Below are positions 50,124 through 59,493 of a stretch of 64,000 nucleotides of DNA, in pieces. The stretch covers positions 4,154,001-4,218,000 of the forward strand of contig NZ_CP019985.1 in the NCBI RefSeq assembly GCF_002250115.1, read 5' to 3'. Below the pieces are notes generated by a model. The model saw nothing but the letters and a program-made list of their open reading frames with translations, was not told the origin of the DNA and searched no databases. Position 1 is the first letter of the stretch. Each line of letters begins with the position of its first letter. The position numbers and the translations under genes were made by a program. The DNA is from Shouchella clausii (GTDB lineage: Bacteria > Bacillota > Bacilli > Bacillales > Bacillaceae_D).

Positions 50124-51239
50124 ATGTATTATTTAGACTATAGCGCTACCACGCCGCTTTCGCCCTTTTGCTTAGACGTATATCAAAAGACAGCCCAATT
50201 GGCTTTTGCCAATTCAAATAGCCTCCATACTTTTGGGCTTGAAGCAAGAGCGATCCTTGAACAGGCGCGTACGAAGTTTGCATCATTGCTTCGCCTTACA
50301 GAAGAAGAACTGTATTTTACTGGGTCGGGTTCTGAAAGCAATTTTTTAGCGATTGTCTCATTAGCATTCGCTTACCGTAATAAAGGTCAGCACCTTGTCT
50401 CCACCAAGACGGAGCACCCTTCTGTCCTTGAAGCATTGCACTACTTAGAGAAACATGGATATGAAATCACCTATGTACCTGTAACGGAAGAAGGAAACGT
50501 AACAGTCGAAGCGCTTCGTGCTAGCTTGCGTCCTGACACCGTGCTTGCCTCGATTGCTGTCGCTTCCAGTGAAATTGGCACAGTCCAAGACATAGCTCAC
50601 CTTAGCAACGTCCTACGCTCCCGTGGTATACTGTTTCATAGTGACTGTGTACAAGCATTAGGAAAAATCGAAATTGATTTTTCATTGCTTGATGCAGCAA
50701 GTTTTTCGGCTCATAAATTGTATGCTCCGAAAGGGACAGGTGCTGTGTATTTGTCGAAACGTCTCCATTGGCGGGGTTTTTACGAACAAGCCCGTCATGA
50801 ATCAGGATTTCGTCCAGGCACAGTGGACACGCCAGCAGTTGCTGCCTTTGCCTCTGCAGTCGAACACGCTCTTTCAATTCGGAAAACAAGGATGGCTGAG
50901 CTAGCGGAACTACGGGATACAATCATTCGCCAGCTGACTGCAACAGGGCATTTTCAATTAATCGGTTCTAAAAAAGAGCGCCTGCCTTTTCATATTGGCA
51001 TGCTCGTCAAGGGATGGAGCGGGCAGCAATTTATGCTTGAATGCGACCGGGCTGGGTTTGCGATTGCCACTGGTTCAGCTTGCCAAGCTGGCCAAACCAG
51101 TCCGCCTCTCTCCCTTTTGGCGCTTGGTTTGACAAACGAGCAAGCTGACCGCTATGTGAGGGTTACGTTAGGAGAACCGACGACGGAAGATGAAGTCGGT
51201 ATGTTTATTGAACACTGTACCAAGATTGTATGTAGGTGA
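50124..51239 (+). CDS. nifS: NifS-type cysteine desulfurase linked to NadA
   Basis: PLP enzyme supplying sulfur, in B. subtilis for the NadA iron-sulfur cluster. N-terminus YYLDYSATTPLS; TKTEHPSVLEAL near 97; PLP lysine in FSAHKLYAPKG near 200; active-site Cys in GSACQAGQ near 320. GGAGATTGCC precedes the ATG at 50124; the frame is open four codons earlier. Length 371 residues. Divergent from nadB and followed at once by niaR, so sulfur supply, NAD synthesis and its repressor are linked. It differs clearly from YrvO at 8600. Confidence 0.94.
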   Translation: MYYLDYSATTPLSPFCLDVYQKTAQLAFANSNSLHTFGLEARAILEQARTKFASLLRLTEEELYFTGSGSESNFLAIVSLAFAYRNKGQHLVSTKTEHPSVLEALHYLEKHGYEITYVPVTEEGNVTVEALRASLRPDTVLASIAVASSEIGTVQDIAHLSNVLRSRGILFHSDCVQALGKIEIDFSLLDAASFSAHKLYAPKGTGAVYLSKRLHWRGFYEQARHESGFRPGTVDTPAVAAFASAVEHALSIRKTRMAELAELRDTIIRQLTATGHFQLIGSKKERLPFHIGMLVKGWSGQQFMLECDRAGFAIATGSACQAGQTSPPLSLLALGLTNEQADRYVRVTLGEPTTEDEVGMFIEHCTKIVCR

Positions 51240-51246
51240 GATAAAG

Positions 51247-51783
51247 ATGAGAAAAGAGAAAAAATTAAAGTCAGAAGAGCGGCGGGCTGCGATTGTTGAG
51301 TGGCTAAAAAAGGAAAACGCCCCGTTAAAAGGCAGTGATCTCGCCAAGCGGGCAGGTGTCAGCAGGCAAGTCGTTGTCCAGGACATGTCGCTTTTGAAAG
51401 CGAAAGGGGAACCGATTTTCGCTACCGCACAAGGATACATGTACTTGGCCCCGGCTACCCAACAGAAAGTCCAGCGTTTGATTGCCGTACAGCATCGTCC
51501 TGAAGATACACGGGAAGAACTTTACACTTTTGTAGACCACGGCCTTACTGTCATCAACGTTTCGATTGAACATGCCATTTATGGTGAATTAACGGGAGCC
51601 ATGCATATTTCTAACCGCCAAGAAGTTGACGCTTTTTGCGCAACACTTGCTAAAACGAAAGCAAGCCTTCTGTCTGAACTGACAGAAGGCGTCCACCTCC
51701 ATTTAGTAGAAGGACAAAACGAAGCACAAGTGGAAAAGGCGATCGCCGCGCTCCGAGAAAAGTCGTTTTTGTTAGAAGAGTAG
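51247..51783 (+). CDS. niaR: NAD de novo synthesis repressor NiaR (YrxA)
   Basis: Niacin-responsive repressor of nadBCA/nifS. N-terminal winged helix (SEERRAAIVEWLKKENAPLK, then GSDLAKRAGVSRQVVVQDMS, residues 10-50) and a C-terminal 3H domain named for conserved histidines (VDHGLTVINVSIEHAIYGEL near 98-117; EGVHLHLVEG near 151). About 178 residues. AGGTGAG overlaps the end of nifS, and the ATG at 51247 lies 7 bases after the nifS stop. Frames further upstream lie inside nifS and are not used. Confidence 0.93.
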   Translation: MRKEKKLKSEERRAAIVEWLKKENAPLKGSDLAKRAGVSRQVVVQDMSLLKAKGEPIFATAQGYMYLAPATQQKVQRLIAVQHRPEDTREELYTFVDHGLTVINVSIEHAIYGELTGAMHISNRQEVDAFCATLAKTKASLLSELTEGVHLHLVEGQNEAQVEKAIAALREKSFLLEE

Positions 51784-51797
51784 CTAGGCGCTACTCT
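51777..51797. terminator. Shared terminator between niaR and pheA
   Basis: AGAGTAGC, loop TAGGC, GCTACTCT. It includes the niaR stop codon and ends 2 bases before the convergent pheA stop. Confidence 0.65.
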
Positions 51798-51799
51798 TC

Positions 51800-52675
51800 T
51801 TAATTAATCGATGCTGTCGCCTTTGAACTGTATGTCGCATAGCTGCCAAGGACTTCAACTTTACAGCCAAGTGCAGTAAGCTCAGCAATCGCTCCTGGCA
51901 CTAGGACGTCATCCATTAACTGGTCGATGTCAATCAGGAAAAAGTAATTTCCGAGGCCGGTTTTTGTTGGGCGTGATTCGATTTTGGACAAATTCAACTT
52001 TCGCCAAGCAAAAGCGGACAACACTTGATGGAGGGCTCCGGCAAAATCAGACGGCAGCGTTACCATCAATGTTGTTTTGTCTCCTGTATGCTCTGGGCCT
52101 ACTATGTGAGGAGCTTGTTCCTTTTTAGCCGTTAGCACGATAAAGCGCGTCCGGTTATGTTCGAAATCATGGATGTCTCCTTGAGCTACAGCTAATCCAT
52201 AAGTCGAAGCCGCTTGCGCGTTGGCAATGACACAAGCATCTGCATCGGGGTTTTCAGCGAGCCAAGCGGCAGCCGAACCAGTTGAATCGGCATACTCGAT
52301 TTCAATTTCAGGATAGTTTTTTTGCAGAAATTGATGGCACTGGGCAATTGCTTGTGGATGGGAAACGACTTTCTTAGGAACGAACGTTTCCCAGTCTTTG
52401 TTTGGCGAAAACAGCAAATGTTGCGCGATTTCCAGAGATATGCTTGCTACGATCGGCATGGGCTTATGGTGGATTAAATAATCGAGCGTAATATTCACAG
52501 TTCCTTCAATCGCATTTTCAATTGGCACAACTGCATAGTCAATCCCTTTTGCAAATGCGAGATCCAGCACTTTTGGGATGGTTTTCAGTGGAACTAACTC
52601 TTCTTTCGGAAACAGGCTGTATGCTGCCATTTCCGTAAACGTGCCTTTCGGGCCTAAAAAACCGACTTTTTTCAC
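51800..52675 (-). CDS. pheA: Prephenate dehydratase
   Basis: Converts prephenate to phenylpyruvate in phenylalanine synthesis. Catalytic domain at residues 1-180 starts VGFLGPKGTFTEMAAYSLF; AVVPIENAIEGTVNITLDYL near 48-67 and the T-R-F motif in HNRTRFIVL near 173 are diagnostic. The C-terminal ACT domain (residues about 198-280) has the E-S-R-P-T-K motif SKIESRPTKTGLGNYFF for Phe feedback. Monofunctional, as in Bacillus. The start is GTG with AAAGGAAG upstream. It follows pheB by 15 bases. Confidence 0.96.
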   Translation of the reverse strand: MKKVGFLGPKGTFTEMAAYSLFPKEELVPLKTIPKVLDLAFAKGIDYAVVPIENAIEGTVNITLDYLIHHKPMPIVASISLEIAQHLLFSPNKDWETFVPKKVVSHPQAIAQCHQFLQKNYPEIEIEYADSTGSAAAWLAENPDADACVIANAQAASTYGLAVAQGDIHDFEHNRTRFIVLTAKKEQAPHIVGPEHTGDKTTLMVTLPSDFAGALHQVLSAFAWRKLNLSKIESRPTKTGLGNYFFLIDIDQLMDDVLVPGAIAELTALGCKVEVLGSYATYSSKATASIN

Positions 52676-52690
52676 AAAAACGCTTCCTTT

Positions 52691-53134
52691 CTATGATCCT
52701 GAACCAACTAGTTCCACCCGTTCAACAGACTCAAGCGCCTCCATCCGTTCAAACAGTTCGTTTATGTCTATTTCAATCGGGGCTGTATCGACAGATAGGG
52801 TTATATTTGCTCTGCCTTGCAAGGGGATCGTTTGGTTAATCGTTAAAATATTGGCTCCGGTATCGGCAACAATGTTTAACAATTGCGATAAGGTGCCAGA
52901 TCGATCTGCAAGGTTGATAGAGAACGTCATGATTCGTTCTTTTGCAATGGCATGGAACGGAAAAATCCCATCTTTGTATTTGTAAAATGCACTCCTGCTT
53001 AAACCGACACGATGGACAGCTTCATTGATTTTGCGGACCTTCCCCGCAGAAAGAAGCGCCTTGGCTTCAAGCGTACGCTGCATCGCATCTGTGAGCATGT
53101 CTTCCCTGACCAGATAAAACTGCTTTTTCGACAT
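52691..53134 (-). CDS. pheB: ACT-domain protein PheB
   Basis: A 147-residue protein with an N-terminal helical part (QFYLVREDMLTDAMQRTLEA; RVGLSRSAFYKYKDGIFPF, which resembles a helix-turn-helix) and a C-terminal ACT domain (FSINLADRSGTLSQLLNIVADTG). It is annotated in bacilli as PheB, sometimes as a chorismate-mutase-like protein; a regulatory amino-acid sensor is more consistent with its sequence. GAGGG is 7 bases before the ATG at 53134. Encoded between obg and pheA as in B. subtilis. Confidence 0.9.
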   Translation of the reverse strand: MSKKQFYLVREDMLTDAMQRTLEAKALLSAGKVRKINEAVHRVGLSRSAFYKYKDGIFPFHAIAKERIMTFSINLADRSGTLSQLLNIVADTGANILTINQTIPLQGRANITLSVDTAPIEIDINELFERMEALESVERVELVGSGS

Positions 53135-53276
53135 TGGCACGCCCTCTCCTTCGGGCAGTTTTTAGGGCTGTGTAAAACGCCCTTGCTACATTTGATTATA
53201 AAAGATCTGTGTCTTTCGTTTCAACAAATCATTTAGGGGAAGGTAGCAGAAGCAATTGGATATAGCTTTACTCCTT

Positions 53277-53310
53277 TAAAAAAGGCCAGTACAGCATAGG
53301 CTGCCTGGCC
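53277..53310 (-). terminator. Terminator of obg
   Basis: GGCCAG, 15-base loop, CTGGCC, followed by seven T on the minus strand. Confidence 0.75.
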
Positions 53311-53318
53311 CGACTAAC

Positions 53319-54605
53319 TCATTCGACAAACTCGAATTCAAATTTCATAATCCGGACTAGGTCGCCGTCTTTTGCGCCTCGCTTCCGCAACGCTTCATCA
53401 ACGCCCATTTTCCTCATCCTCCGGGCAAAGCGGCGTACAGATTCTTCCCTAGCAAAATCAGTCATTTTAAAGGCACGCTCCAGTTCAGCTCCCGATAATT
53501 CAAACACGCCATCGTCTCCACGGGTGATTGTAAACGGCTCAATTGGCAATTCATGTTTATAAAGCACTCTTGCCTCTACTTGCTCTTCGCTGTCATGCAA
53601 TGGAAACTCTGGCGCATGCTCCAATTCATCAGCAATCGCTAGCATCAATTCACGGACACCGTCTTTCGTGATCGCCGAAACTGGAAAAATTTTCGTTTCC
53701 TCGCCAAGTGCCTCTTTAAATCGCTTAAGGTTTTCATTTGCTTCTGGCATGTCCATCTTATTAGCAACCACTAATTGGGGGCGCTCCGTCAACCGGTAAT
53801 TGTACTGGGATAGTTCTTCATTAATTTTGTGATAGTCTTCCACAGGATCACGCCCTTCCATTGCCGACATATCTACAATATGGACAATGACGCGCGTCCG
53901 CTCAATATGCCGCAAAAATTGGTGACCGAGCCCAACGCCTTCATGAGCGCCTTCGATTAAACCAGGCAAATCTGCCATGACAAAACTGCGCCCGTCCTGT
54001 GCATCCACTACTCCAAGGTTTGGTGTAATCGTTGTAAAGTGGTATTCAGCAATCTTTGGTTTAGCAGCCGACACAATCGACAGAAGCGTCGATTTTCCGA
54101 CACTAGGAAAACCAACCAATCCAACGTCGGCAAGCACTTTTAATTCAAGGAGCAAATTCCGTTCTTCCCCTGGCTCGCCATTTTCTGCATGGTCTGGAGC
54201 AGGGTTGGCAGGTGTTGCAAAACGGACATTTCCCCGCCCCCCTCGACCACCTTTAGCCACAACAGCCCGTTGGCCGTGTGTAGTCAAGTCAGCAAGCAGC
54301 GCCCCTGTCTCCTCATCGGTTACCATCGTACCAGGAGGAACTTTCACAACTAAGTCTTCGGCCTTTTTGCCGTGCATGTTTTTAGACATGCCGTGCTCGC
54401 CCCGTTTTCCTTTAAAATGTTTGTTGTAGCGGAAATCCATTAATGTCCGCAAGCCTTCATCCACTTCAAGGATAACACTGGCACCGCGGCCGCCGTCTCC
54501 TCCGGCTGGTCCGCCGTCAGGCACATATTTTTCTCTTCGATAAGCCACCATGCCGTTCCCGCCGTCTCCACCTTTGGCGTATACTTTCACTTTATCGACA
54601 AACAT
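53319..54605 (-). CDS. obg: Ribosome-associated GTPase Obg (CgtA)
   Basis: Essential GTPase in 50S assembly and, in Bacillus, in stress response and entry into sporulation. The glycine-rich Obg fold is at residues 1-158 ([27 protein letters not shown]). The G domain follows: P-loop [12 protein letters not shown] near 165-176, G3 [16 protein letters not shown] near 212, G4 [10 protein letters not shown] near 280. The C-terminal OCT domain completes 428 residues. Directly downstream of spo0B (18-base gap), the conserved spo0B-obg pair. Confidence 0.97.
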   Translation of the reverse strand: MFVDKVKVYAKGGDGGNGMVAYRREKYVPDGGPAGGDGGRGASVILEVDEGLRTLMDFRYNKHFKGKRGEHGMSKNMHGKKAEDLVVKVPPGTMVTDEETGALLADLTTHGQRAVVAKGGRGGRGNVRFATPANPAPDHAENGEPGEERNLLLELKVLADVGLVGFPSVGKSTLLSIVSAAKPKIAEYHFTTITPNLGVVDAQDGRSFVMADLPGLIEGAHEGVGLGHQFLRHIERTRVIVHIVDMSAMEGRDPVEDYHKINEELSQYNYRLTERPQLVVANKMDMPEANENLKRFKEALGEETKIFPVSAITKDGVRELMLAIADELEHAPEFPLHDSEEQVEARVLYKHELPIEPFTITRGDDGVFELSGAELERAFKMTDFAREESVRRFARRMRKMGVDEALRKRGAKDGDLVRIMKFEFEFVE

Positions 54606-54623
54606 CTTCGTTCACTCCATTTC

Positions 54624-55175
54624 CTAATTGGAAGCTGTTGCATCCAGTAAAAACGTTACTGTATAACCTGCTTGTTCTTGCCTAGTTACGTCGACGACGA
54701 CTGAAGGAGGCATCTCGCTAAAGCAGTTGGAGATACTGTCATTTCTGTATATATGCCCTTGATAGTCAAGTTCGATTAAACAGTTTTGGTCAAAAAACGT
54801 GTACGTAACAAAAACGGAACTAGGCCCATCTAGCTGCGGCCATTCAGACAGCAGTGAAAAAAAGCGGGCAAAACATGTAGAAAAAGCATTATCATATTTT
54901 GCCAAGTTTAAAAGAGGACCGTCCACTTCGTATGCAATCTCATAAGCTGATTGATGCCATTTTTGCTCAAGTAAAACAAGCGCTGTTTTTGGCATCCCCA
55001 TGTTGCACAGGCGGCTCTCATTTGTCGTTTGTTCAACCGCCTCCTCAAGAACAGCCTCAGCCCGCTCCTGATTGCCGATCGCCAAGTTCCCTTTTATTAG
55101 CTGGAGCACATTCAGCCAGTCATGGCGAATAGATCCCAATATGCGAATCAATTCGTCGTTGCTCCTCATTTCCAT
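54624..55175 (-). CDS. spo0B: Sporulation phosphotransferase Spo0B
   Basis: Passes phosphate from Spo0F to Spo0A in the sporulation phosphorelay. The phosphorylated histidine lies in SIRHDWLNVLQLIKGNLAIG near residues 16-35, forming the helical hairpin for dimerisation. The C-terminal degenerate kinase-like domain spans about 85-183. AAGGGG stands 4-5 bases before the ATG at 55175; the next ATG (two codons later) is also possible. Length of 183 residues fits. Sequence outside the H-box is poorly conserved, as usual for Spo0B, but synteny with obg supports the call. Confidence 0.92.
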   Translation of the reverse strand: MEMRSNDELIRILGSIRHDWLNVLQLIKGNLAIGNQERAEAVLEEAVEQTTNESRLCNMGMPKTALVLLEQKWHQSAYEIAYEVDGPLLNLAKYDNAFSTCFARFFSLLSEWPQLDGPSSVFVTYTFFDQNCLIELDYQGHIYRNDSISNCFSEMPPSVVVDVTRQEQAGYTVTFLLDATASN

Positions 55176-55308
55176 ACGTCCCCTTCTACTCACAATTTCC
55201 CTGCATATCTTTTCAATTGTACCACACTGTTATGCCGTTTTCATAACGGAATCAGGATGTCTTTTTTTCGTGCTTGTACCTAATTTATTTGCTTTTCTGA
55301 AAAAAGCC

Positions 55309-55337
55309 TTTACAGTTTTGTCAACAACGAATATAAT
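55309..55337 (+). promoter_or_regulatory. Promoter of the small-peptide/yrzI locus
   Basis: TTTACA at 55309-55314, 17-bp spacer, perfect TATAAT at 55332-55337. Start expected near 55344, about 33 bases before the first short ORF. Confidence 0.75.
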
Positions 55338-55376
55338 AGAAAAGGTGTTCAATCAAACGCAAAGGAGATGAACAAA

Positions 55377-55466
55377 ATGACAACAATCATGCCATTAACC
55401 ATTCAACTGCATCGTTCTTTTTGTTCACCCACTATGTGCGTTTTTGCATTGGCTTCAACAGTTTGA
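55377..55466 (+). CDS. Possible 29-residue leader peptide
   Basis: AAAGGAGATGAACAAA precedes the ATG and the frame ends with TGA at 55464-55466. The peptide begins MTTIMPLTIQLHRSF and ends in a short hydrophobic stretch (CVFALASTV); it has two cysteines. A 10-bp palindrome GCTTATAAGC starts immediately after its stop, then two terminator hairpins. The layout is that of a leader peptide with attenuation, or of a small toxic or regulatory peptide. The sequence matches no family I know. Confidence 0.55.
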   Translation: MTTIMPLTIQLHRSFCSPTMCVFALASTV

Positions 55467-55480
55467 GCTTATAAGCAATC

Positions 55481-55504
55481 GCAGGGTGATAGCCCTGCTT
55501 TTTT
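55481..55504 (+). terminator. First internal terminator of the small-peptide locus
   Basis: GCAGGG, loop TGATAG, CCCTGC, then six T. It lies 14 bases after the stop of the 29-residue ORF. Confidence 0.75.
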
Positions 55505-55506
55505 GA

Positions 55507-55533
55507 CTGCAGGGAGACATCTGCGGTTTTTTT
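55507..55533 (+). terminator. Second internal terminator of the small-peptide locus
   Basis: CTGCAG, 8-base loop, CTGCGG (one G-T pair), then seven T, directly after the first. The GCAGGG of this hairpin repeats that of the first, so alternative pairing between the two is possible. Confidence 0.6.
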
Positions 55534-55571
55534 GTGGGCAAAAGCTGGGAAAAATTGAGAGGGGGATAAAA

Positions 55572-55649
55572 ATGTATGGTTTGTTCCAAAAACTAGGAAA
55601 AAACACAAAGCAATCGATTTTAAATAAGCAGGTGCCAGGTTCTACCTAA
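55572..55649 (+). CDS. Possible 25-residue basic peptide upstream of yrzI
   Basis: GAGAGGGGGATAAAA precedes the ATG; stop TAA at 55647-55649. The peptide (MYGLFQKLGKNTKQSILNKQ onward) is soluble and basic with no recognised motif. It has a strong ribosome site and lies 36 bases before yrzI, so a short translated ORF in the same mRNA is plausible. In B. subtilis the yrzI mRNA also carries several cryptic short ORFs; no sequence match to those is claimed. Confidence 0.5.
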   Translation: MYGLFQKLGKNTKQSILNKQVPGST

Positions 55650-55685
55650 TGACTGCACCTTCAGAGGAAGGAGGCGATTTCGTAG

Positions 55686-55835
55686 ATGACGTTTTCATTT
55701 ATTTTTTTTACGATAAGCATTAAAAAGCGCAAGCGCCCGGAGTATTCCCGCGCCGAACTAGAAGCTTTTATCCATGCCGAAAAAATGGAGCAGGAATACG
55801 AACAGCTAAAAACACGCTATTTGCATCACCTTTAA
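55686..55835 (+). CDS. yrzI: YrzI-family small protein
   Basis: A 49-residue protein with a hydrophobic N-terminus and basic turn (MTFSFIFFTISIKKRKRPEY) followed by a charged helix (AFIHAEKMEQEYEQLKTRYL). This is the YrzI family pattern. GGAAGGAGG precedes the ATG at a slightly long distance. In B. subtilis, YrzI is part of a short polycistronic mRNA whose decay is started by the ribosome-dependent nuclease Rae1 within a tiny ORF; a toxic effect of such peptides has been discussed. Too short for routine ORF calling. Confidence 0.72.
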   Translation: MTFSFIFFTISIKKRKRPEYSRAELEAFIHAEKMEQEYEQLKTRYLHHL

Positions 55836-55843
55836 TTAATGAG

Positions 55844-55875
55844 AAAAACGACGTAGGGCTTTGCCTTACGTCGTT
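55844..55875 (-). terminator. Terminator of the hemE-hemH-hemY operon
   Basis: AACGACGTA/TACGTCGTT 9-bp stem with an 11-base loop, then T residues on the minus strand. The hemY stop codon is inside the stem. It also lies just after yrzI on the plus strand, so it may serve both. Confidence 0.8.
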
Positions 55876-57242
55876 TCGTTCATTAGTTGCTTCGCGCATG
55901 CCTGCCCTTGGTCAATACAATCAGGCACACCTACTCCGCCAAAATAAGCACCCGTCACGTACAAGCCTGGATGTTTGGCACAGGCTTTTTTAAAGCGTTC
56001 AATCCGCTGAAGATGGCCAACTTGATATTGAGGCATCGCCTTTTTCCAGCGCGTGACACGATAAAAAGTAGGTCGGGTACGGATCGCCATGATGTTCTGC
56101 AAATCGGCTAAAACAGCATTTACAATGGTCTGATCATTTGCTTCTACGATTGCCTCTTCGCCTGGCCGGCCAACATAAGCGCGCAACAACGTTTCGCGAG
56201 AAGGGCTTGTATGAGGCCATTTTAAATCGGTCCATGTGCAAGCAGTAATCGTTTCATCGCCTCCTCTGGCGACAACAAATCCTGTTCCTTCATGCTCATT
56301 GTCAACAGCGCCCTCAGGAAAGATCATGGCGACAGTGGCGCATGAAGTCGCCTCGATGCTTCCAATATCACTAAACGGGTTAATCTCTACAAACAATTTT
56401 GCCGCTTGTTGTGGCGGAATCGTAACAATCACAGCATCATACCGTTTTTGGGTACCGTTAACAAACACGGTAAAAGCCCCGTCGTCGAGCACATCAATCC
56501 GTTCTACCGCTGCATTTAAATGAACAGACCCAGGGCGAAGCTGTTCGGCAGCAGCCTCCAGCACCGACGCCAACCCGGATTTGACTGTTAAAAACATTCC
56601 TTGCTTTTTCGCCTGCTTACTTGTTGATTTCGTTGCGGCTACCCCTTTTAAAAGGCTGCCGTATTCTGCTTCGTATTGAAGGAAATGAGGAAATATCGCT
56701 TTCATGCTTAGTTCATAAATATTGCCGCCGTAGATGCCGCCGAGCAAAGGCTCAATGAGCGAATCGACCATTTCTTTTCCTAAGCGGTATTCAAAAAAAG
56801 CACCTGCTGAGACGTCTTCTCCTGGTTTTGCAAATCGCGGCTTCTCATATTCTTTTAATAAATTGCGTTTCCCTTCATCCGAAATCAGTTTCGTTTCCAA
56901 AAACGCATCTATGTCTGTCGGAATGCCTAACACCGTATTTTTTGGAGTCGGAAAAAGCGTACCGCTCTTTAAAATATAGGATTGCCCCACTTCATTGCGA
57001 ACAAGGGAATCGCCAAGGCCTACTCGCTGAATGAAATGAGTCATGCTCGCTTTTCGCTCTAAATAAGAGTCAGCGCCTCCCTCTATTACAAAACCACGGT
57101 CTTTGTACGTAACAATTTTGCCGCCAACTTGATTTGAAGCTTCATATACATCGTATTGTAAGTCGCTATGATCATGGAGCCAGAGTGCAGCTGACAGCCC
57201 TGTCGCTCCAGCTCCAACGATGGCAACACGCTTTTGCTTCAT
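55866..57242 (-). CDS. hemY: Protoporphyrinogen/coproporphyrinogen III oxidase HemY (CgoX)
   Basis: FAD-dependent oxidase of haem synthesis; Firmicutes enzymes act on coproporphyrinogen III. Dinucleotide motif [17 protein letters not shown] near 6-22, then [11 protein letters not shown] near 34, GADSYLERK, and the C-terminal [18 protein letters not shown] near 430-447 typical of HemY. The ATG at 57242 overlaps the hemH stop by 4 bases (ATGA), with GGTGACC upstream; a 42-codon extension of the frame lies inside hemH and is not used. About 458 residues. Confidence 0.95.
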   Translation of the reverse strand: MKQKRVAIVGAGATGLSAALWLHDHSDLQYDVYEASNQVGGKIVTYKDRGFVIEGGADSYLERKASMTHFIQRVGLGDSLVRNEVGQSYILKSGTLFPTPKNTVLGIPTDIDAFLETKLISDEGKRNLLKEYEKPRFAKPGEDVSAGAFFEYRLGKEMVDSLIEPLLGGIYGGNIYELSMKAIFPHFLQYEAEYGSLLKGVAATKSTSKQAKKQGMFLTVKSGLASVLEAAAEQLRPGSVHLNAAVERIDVLDDGAFTVFVNGTQKRYDAVIVTIPPQQAAKLFVEINPFSDIGSIEATSCATVAMIFPEGAVDNEHEGTGFVVARGGDETITACTWTDLKWPHTSPSRETLLRAYVGRPGEEAIVEANDQTIVNAVLADLQNIMAIRTRPTFYRVTRWKKAMPQYQVGHLQRIERFKKACAKHPGLYVTGAYFGGVGVPDCIDQGQACAKQLMNETT

Positions 57243-58177
57243 TTGGTCACCACAGCGGCCAGGCGTTTTGTCACTACATCGGCGAGCGCCTTTAAGAAAC
57301 GAGTGTCTGCATTTGGCATCGGCGGGCGCAAATAGCGAACGCCTAGTTCGTCTGTAACCAACTTGCATTCATAATCATTGTCGTAAAGCACCTCCAAGTG
57401 CTCTGCCACAAAGCCGACTGGACAGTACATAAAGGTTTTGTAGCCTTTTTTTGCATATAGTTCCCGTGTTAGGTCTTGGACATCCGGCCCTAGCCATGGC
57501 TCAGGGGTGTTCCCCTCGCTTTGCCACCCAATTTCATAATTCGGTACATTGGCCATGTCCGCAAGCAAGTCTGCCGTTTCCCGCAATTGCTCTGGATAAG
57601 GGTCATTTGCTTGAATGATTTTCTCCGGTAAGCTATGCGCGGAAAAAATGACACAAAGGTCATCAATAGAATCGGCCTTCTTCATTTCATTTTCAATTTG
57701 CTCTTTCCAAAACTGCAAAAATCCCGGCTCTTTATACCAGCTTTCGATTGTATAAATTGTAGGTCCGCCAATTCGGTCCGCTTCTTCCTGAGCGCGCTTA
57801 TTGTAAGACTGCACGCTAAACGTAGAAAAATGAGGCGCAAGGACAATCGAAATAGCCGTTTCTATGCCATCGTTCTTCATTTTTTGAACCGCATCTTCAA
57901 TAAACGGATCAATGTGTTTAAGGCCTAAATAAGGCACAAAAACGATGTCTTCTTGCTGCTCATTTAAAACAGCAGCAAGCCCGTTTGCTTGCTCATCCGT
58001 AATGCGAGCCAAAGGGCTTGTGCCCCCAATTGCTTCATAGCGTTCCTGCAAATCAGCAAGTGCCTCTTCTGAAGGCTTGCGTCCGTGGCGAATATGTGTG
58101 TAATACGGTTCGATTTCTTCTTTCTTGCGCGGCGTGCCATAAGCCATGACAAGCAATCCAATTTTTTTCTTCTCCAT
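57239..58177 (-). CDS. hemH: Ferrochelatase HemH (CpfC)
   Basis: Inserts iron into coproporphyrin III (monoderm pathway). The 312-residue protein starts [21 protein letters not shown]. It has the metal-site His in [17 protein letters not shown] near 180, [11 protein letters not shown] with the second His/Leu-Pro motif, and the C-terminal [15 protein letters not shown] near 263-277 with catalytic Glu. No Fe-S cysteine tail. AAAGGATAGG precedes the ATG at 58177. It lies 4 bases after hemE. Confidence 0.96.
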   Translation of the reverse strand: MEKKKIGLLVMAYGTPRKKEEIEPYYTHIRHGRKPSEEALADLQERYEAIGGTSPLARITDEQANGLAAVLNEQQEDIVFVPYLGLKHIDPFIEDAVQKMKNDGIETAISIVLAPHFSTFSVQSYNKRAQEEADRIGGPTIYTIESWYKEPGFLQFWKEQIENEMKKADSIDDLCVIFSAHSLPEKIIQANDPYPEQLRETADLLADMANVPNYEIGWQSEGNTPEPWLGPDVQDLTRELYAKKGYKTFMYCPVGFVAEHLEVLYDNDYECKLVTDELGVRYLRPPMPNADTRFLKALADVVTKRLAAVVTK

Positions 58178-58181
58178 TGTC

Positions 58182-59234
58182 CTATCCTTTCTGTTGTTTT
58201 TTTTCTGATGAGTACTCATGAACAAACGCAGTGAGTCGTCTCAATGTTTCAGGTTTCACTTCTGGAAAGACGCCTTGTCCAAGATTAAAAATAAACCGAT
58301 TTGACTCCATGCCTTCATCTAGAATAGCTTTGGCTTCCGCCTCAATTACAGGCCATGGCGCAAGCAAAAGGGAAGGGTCCATATTGCCTTGCAATGTTTT
58401 GTTAATGCCAAGGCGTCTCGCTTCCGAAACAGTCGTACGCCAATCAATGCCTATCACATCAACTGGCATGTCTTTCCATTCGGACAATAAATGAGGGGTT
58501 CCGACTCCATGTAAAATGAGCGGTACACCCTCTGTCTGAACTTCAGCCAGAATTCGCACCATCACCGGTTTAATCAATCGTTTATAATCAGCAACGCTCA
58601 CGGCGCCAATCCAGGAATCAAACAACTGAATTGCTTGGGCACCAGCTTGTATCTGTGCTTTTATGTAGTCGATTGTCATCTTCGCAAGCTTGTCCATTAG
58701 ACGCTGCCATGCTTCCGGTTCTGCATGCATAAATGCTTTTGTTTTATGGTAATTCCGAGAAGGCCCGCCTTCAATCATATAGCTAGCAAGCGTAAACGGT
58801 GCACCGGCAAAGCTAATCAATGGCACGTCAAGCTGTGTGCGCAACAGCTTAATCGTATCAAGGACATGTTTCACATCATGTTCAGGATCAATTTCCCCTA
58901 AGCGCTCAACATCACTGAGGCCGTGGATTGGATTGTCAATCACTGGTCCAATTCCAGACTTTATGTCCACTTCAACGCCGATAAAAGGAAGCGGTGTCAT
59001 TATGTCTTTGTACAAAATAGCCGCATCATTGTTGTATTGGTCAACTGGCAGCTTTGTCACATACGCGCAAAGCTCCGGATCATGGGTAATATCGAATAAC
59101 GAATGCGTTTCTTTAATTTTCCGGTATTCAGGTTGCGACCTTCCTGCCTGCCTCATATACCACACAGGCACATGGCCATGTTTTTCCCCTTTGCACGCTT
59201 TCAAGAACGTGTCATTAAATGTTTTGGTGTTCAT
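58182..59234 (-). CDS. hemE: Uroporphyrinogen decarboxylase
   Basis: Decarboxylates uroporphyrinogen III to coproporphyrinogen III. About 350 residues. Family signature [18 protein letters not shown] near 22-39, with the catalytic Asp in [15 protein letters not shown] near 75, and the second signature [12 protein letters not shown] near 205. AAAGGTG stands 7 bases before the ATG at 59234; a start three codons earlier is less well placed. First of hemE-hemH-hemY. Upstream is pbpF, as in B. subtilis, separated by two hairpin terminators. Confidence 0.97.
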   Translation of the reverse strand: MNTKTFNDTFLKACKGEKHGHVPVWYMRQAGRSQPEYRKIKETHSLFDITHDPELCAYVTKLPVDQYNNDAAILYKDIMTPLPFIGVEVDIKSGIGPVIDNPIHGLSDVERLGEIDPEHDVKHVLDTIKLLRTQLDVPLISFAGAPFTLASYMIEGGPSRNYHKTKAFMHAEPEAWQRLMDKLAKMTIDYIKAQIQAGAQAIQLFDSWIGAVSVADYKRLIKPVMVRILAEVQTEGVPLILHGVGTPHLLSEWKDMPVDVIGIDWRTTVSEARRLGINKTLQGNMDPSLLLAPWPVIEAEAKAILDEGMESNRFIFNLGQGVFPEVKPETLRRLTAFVHEYSSEKKQQKG

Positions 59235-59404
59235 CTTTTCCACCTTTCATGCATCTGGCGTGACAAATCGTTTTCCATTTTACGCGAAACCTATTTAAAA
59301 TTCGATTAATCTGCCTATACTCGATCTCTTCCTCTACTACTATAATAACCTCACTGCTTTTTGTATACACCTATAGGACGATTGTCACGAAATTGAGCTA
59401 TTCT

Positions 59405-59428
59405 AAAAAAAGCCGTGATCTTACGGCT
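59405..59428 (-). terminator. Second terminator in the pbpF-hemE gap
   Basis: AGCCGT, loop of six, ACGGCT, followed by seven T on the minus strand. It lies 66-89 bases past the pbpF terminator; read-through protection of the hem operon or an attenuator for hemE are both possible. Confidence 0.75.
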
Positions 59429-59493
59429 CAAATGAATGTTGCTTTCGTTCATTCCCTAGTTTTATGAGATTTGCCCCATCTATAAAAACAAAG

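Noticed and set aside
55377-55835. Type I toxin-antitoxin locus
   Set aside because: The peptides are short, but I see no convincing antisense RNA promoter or antitoxin; kept as a peptide-leader hypothesis only.
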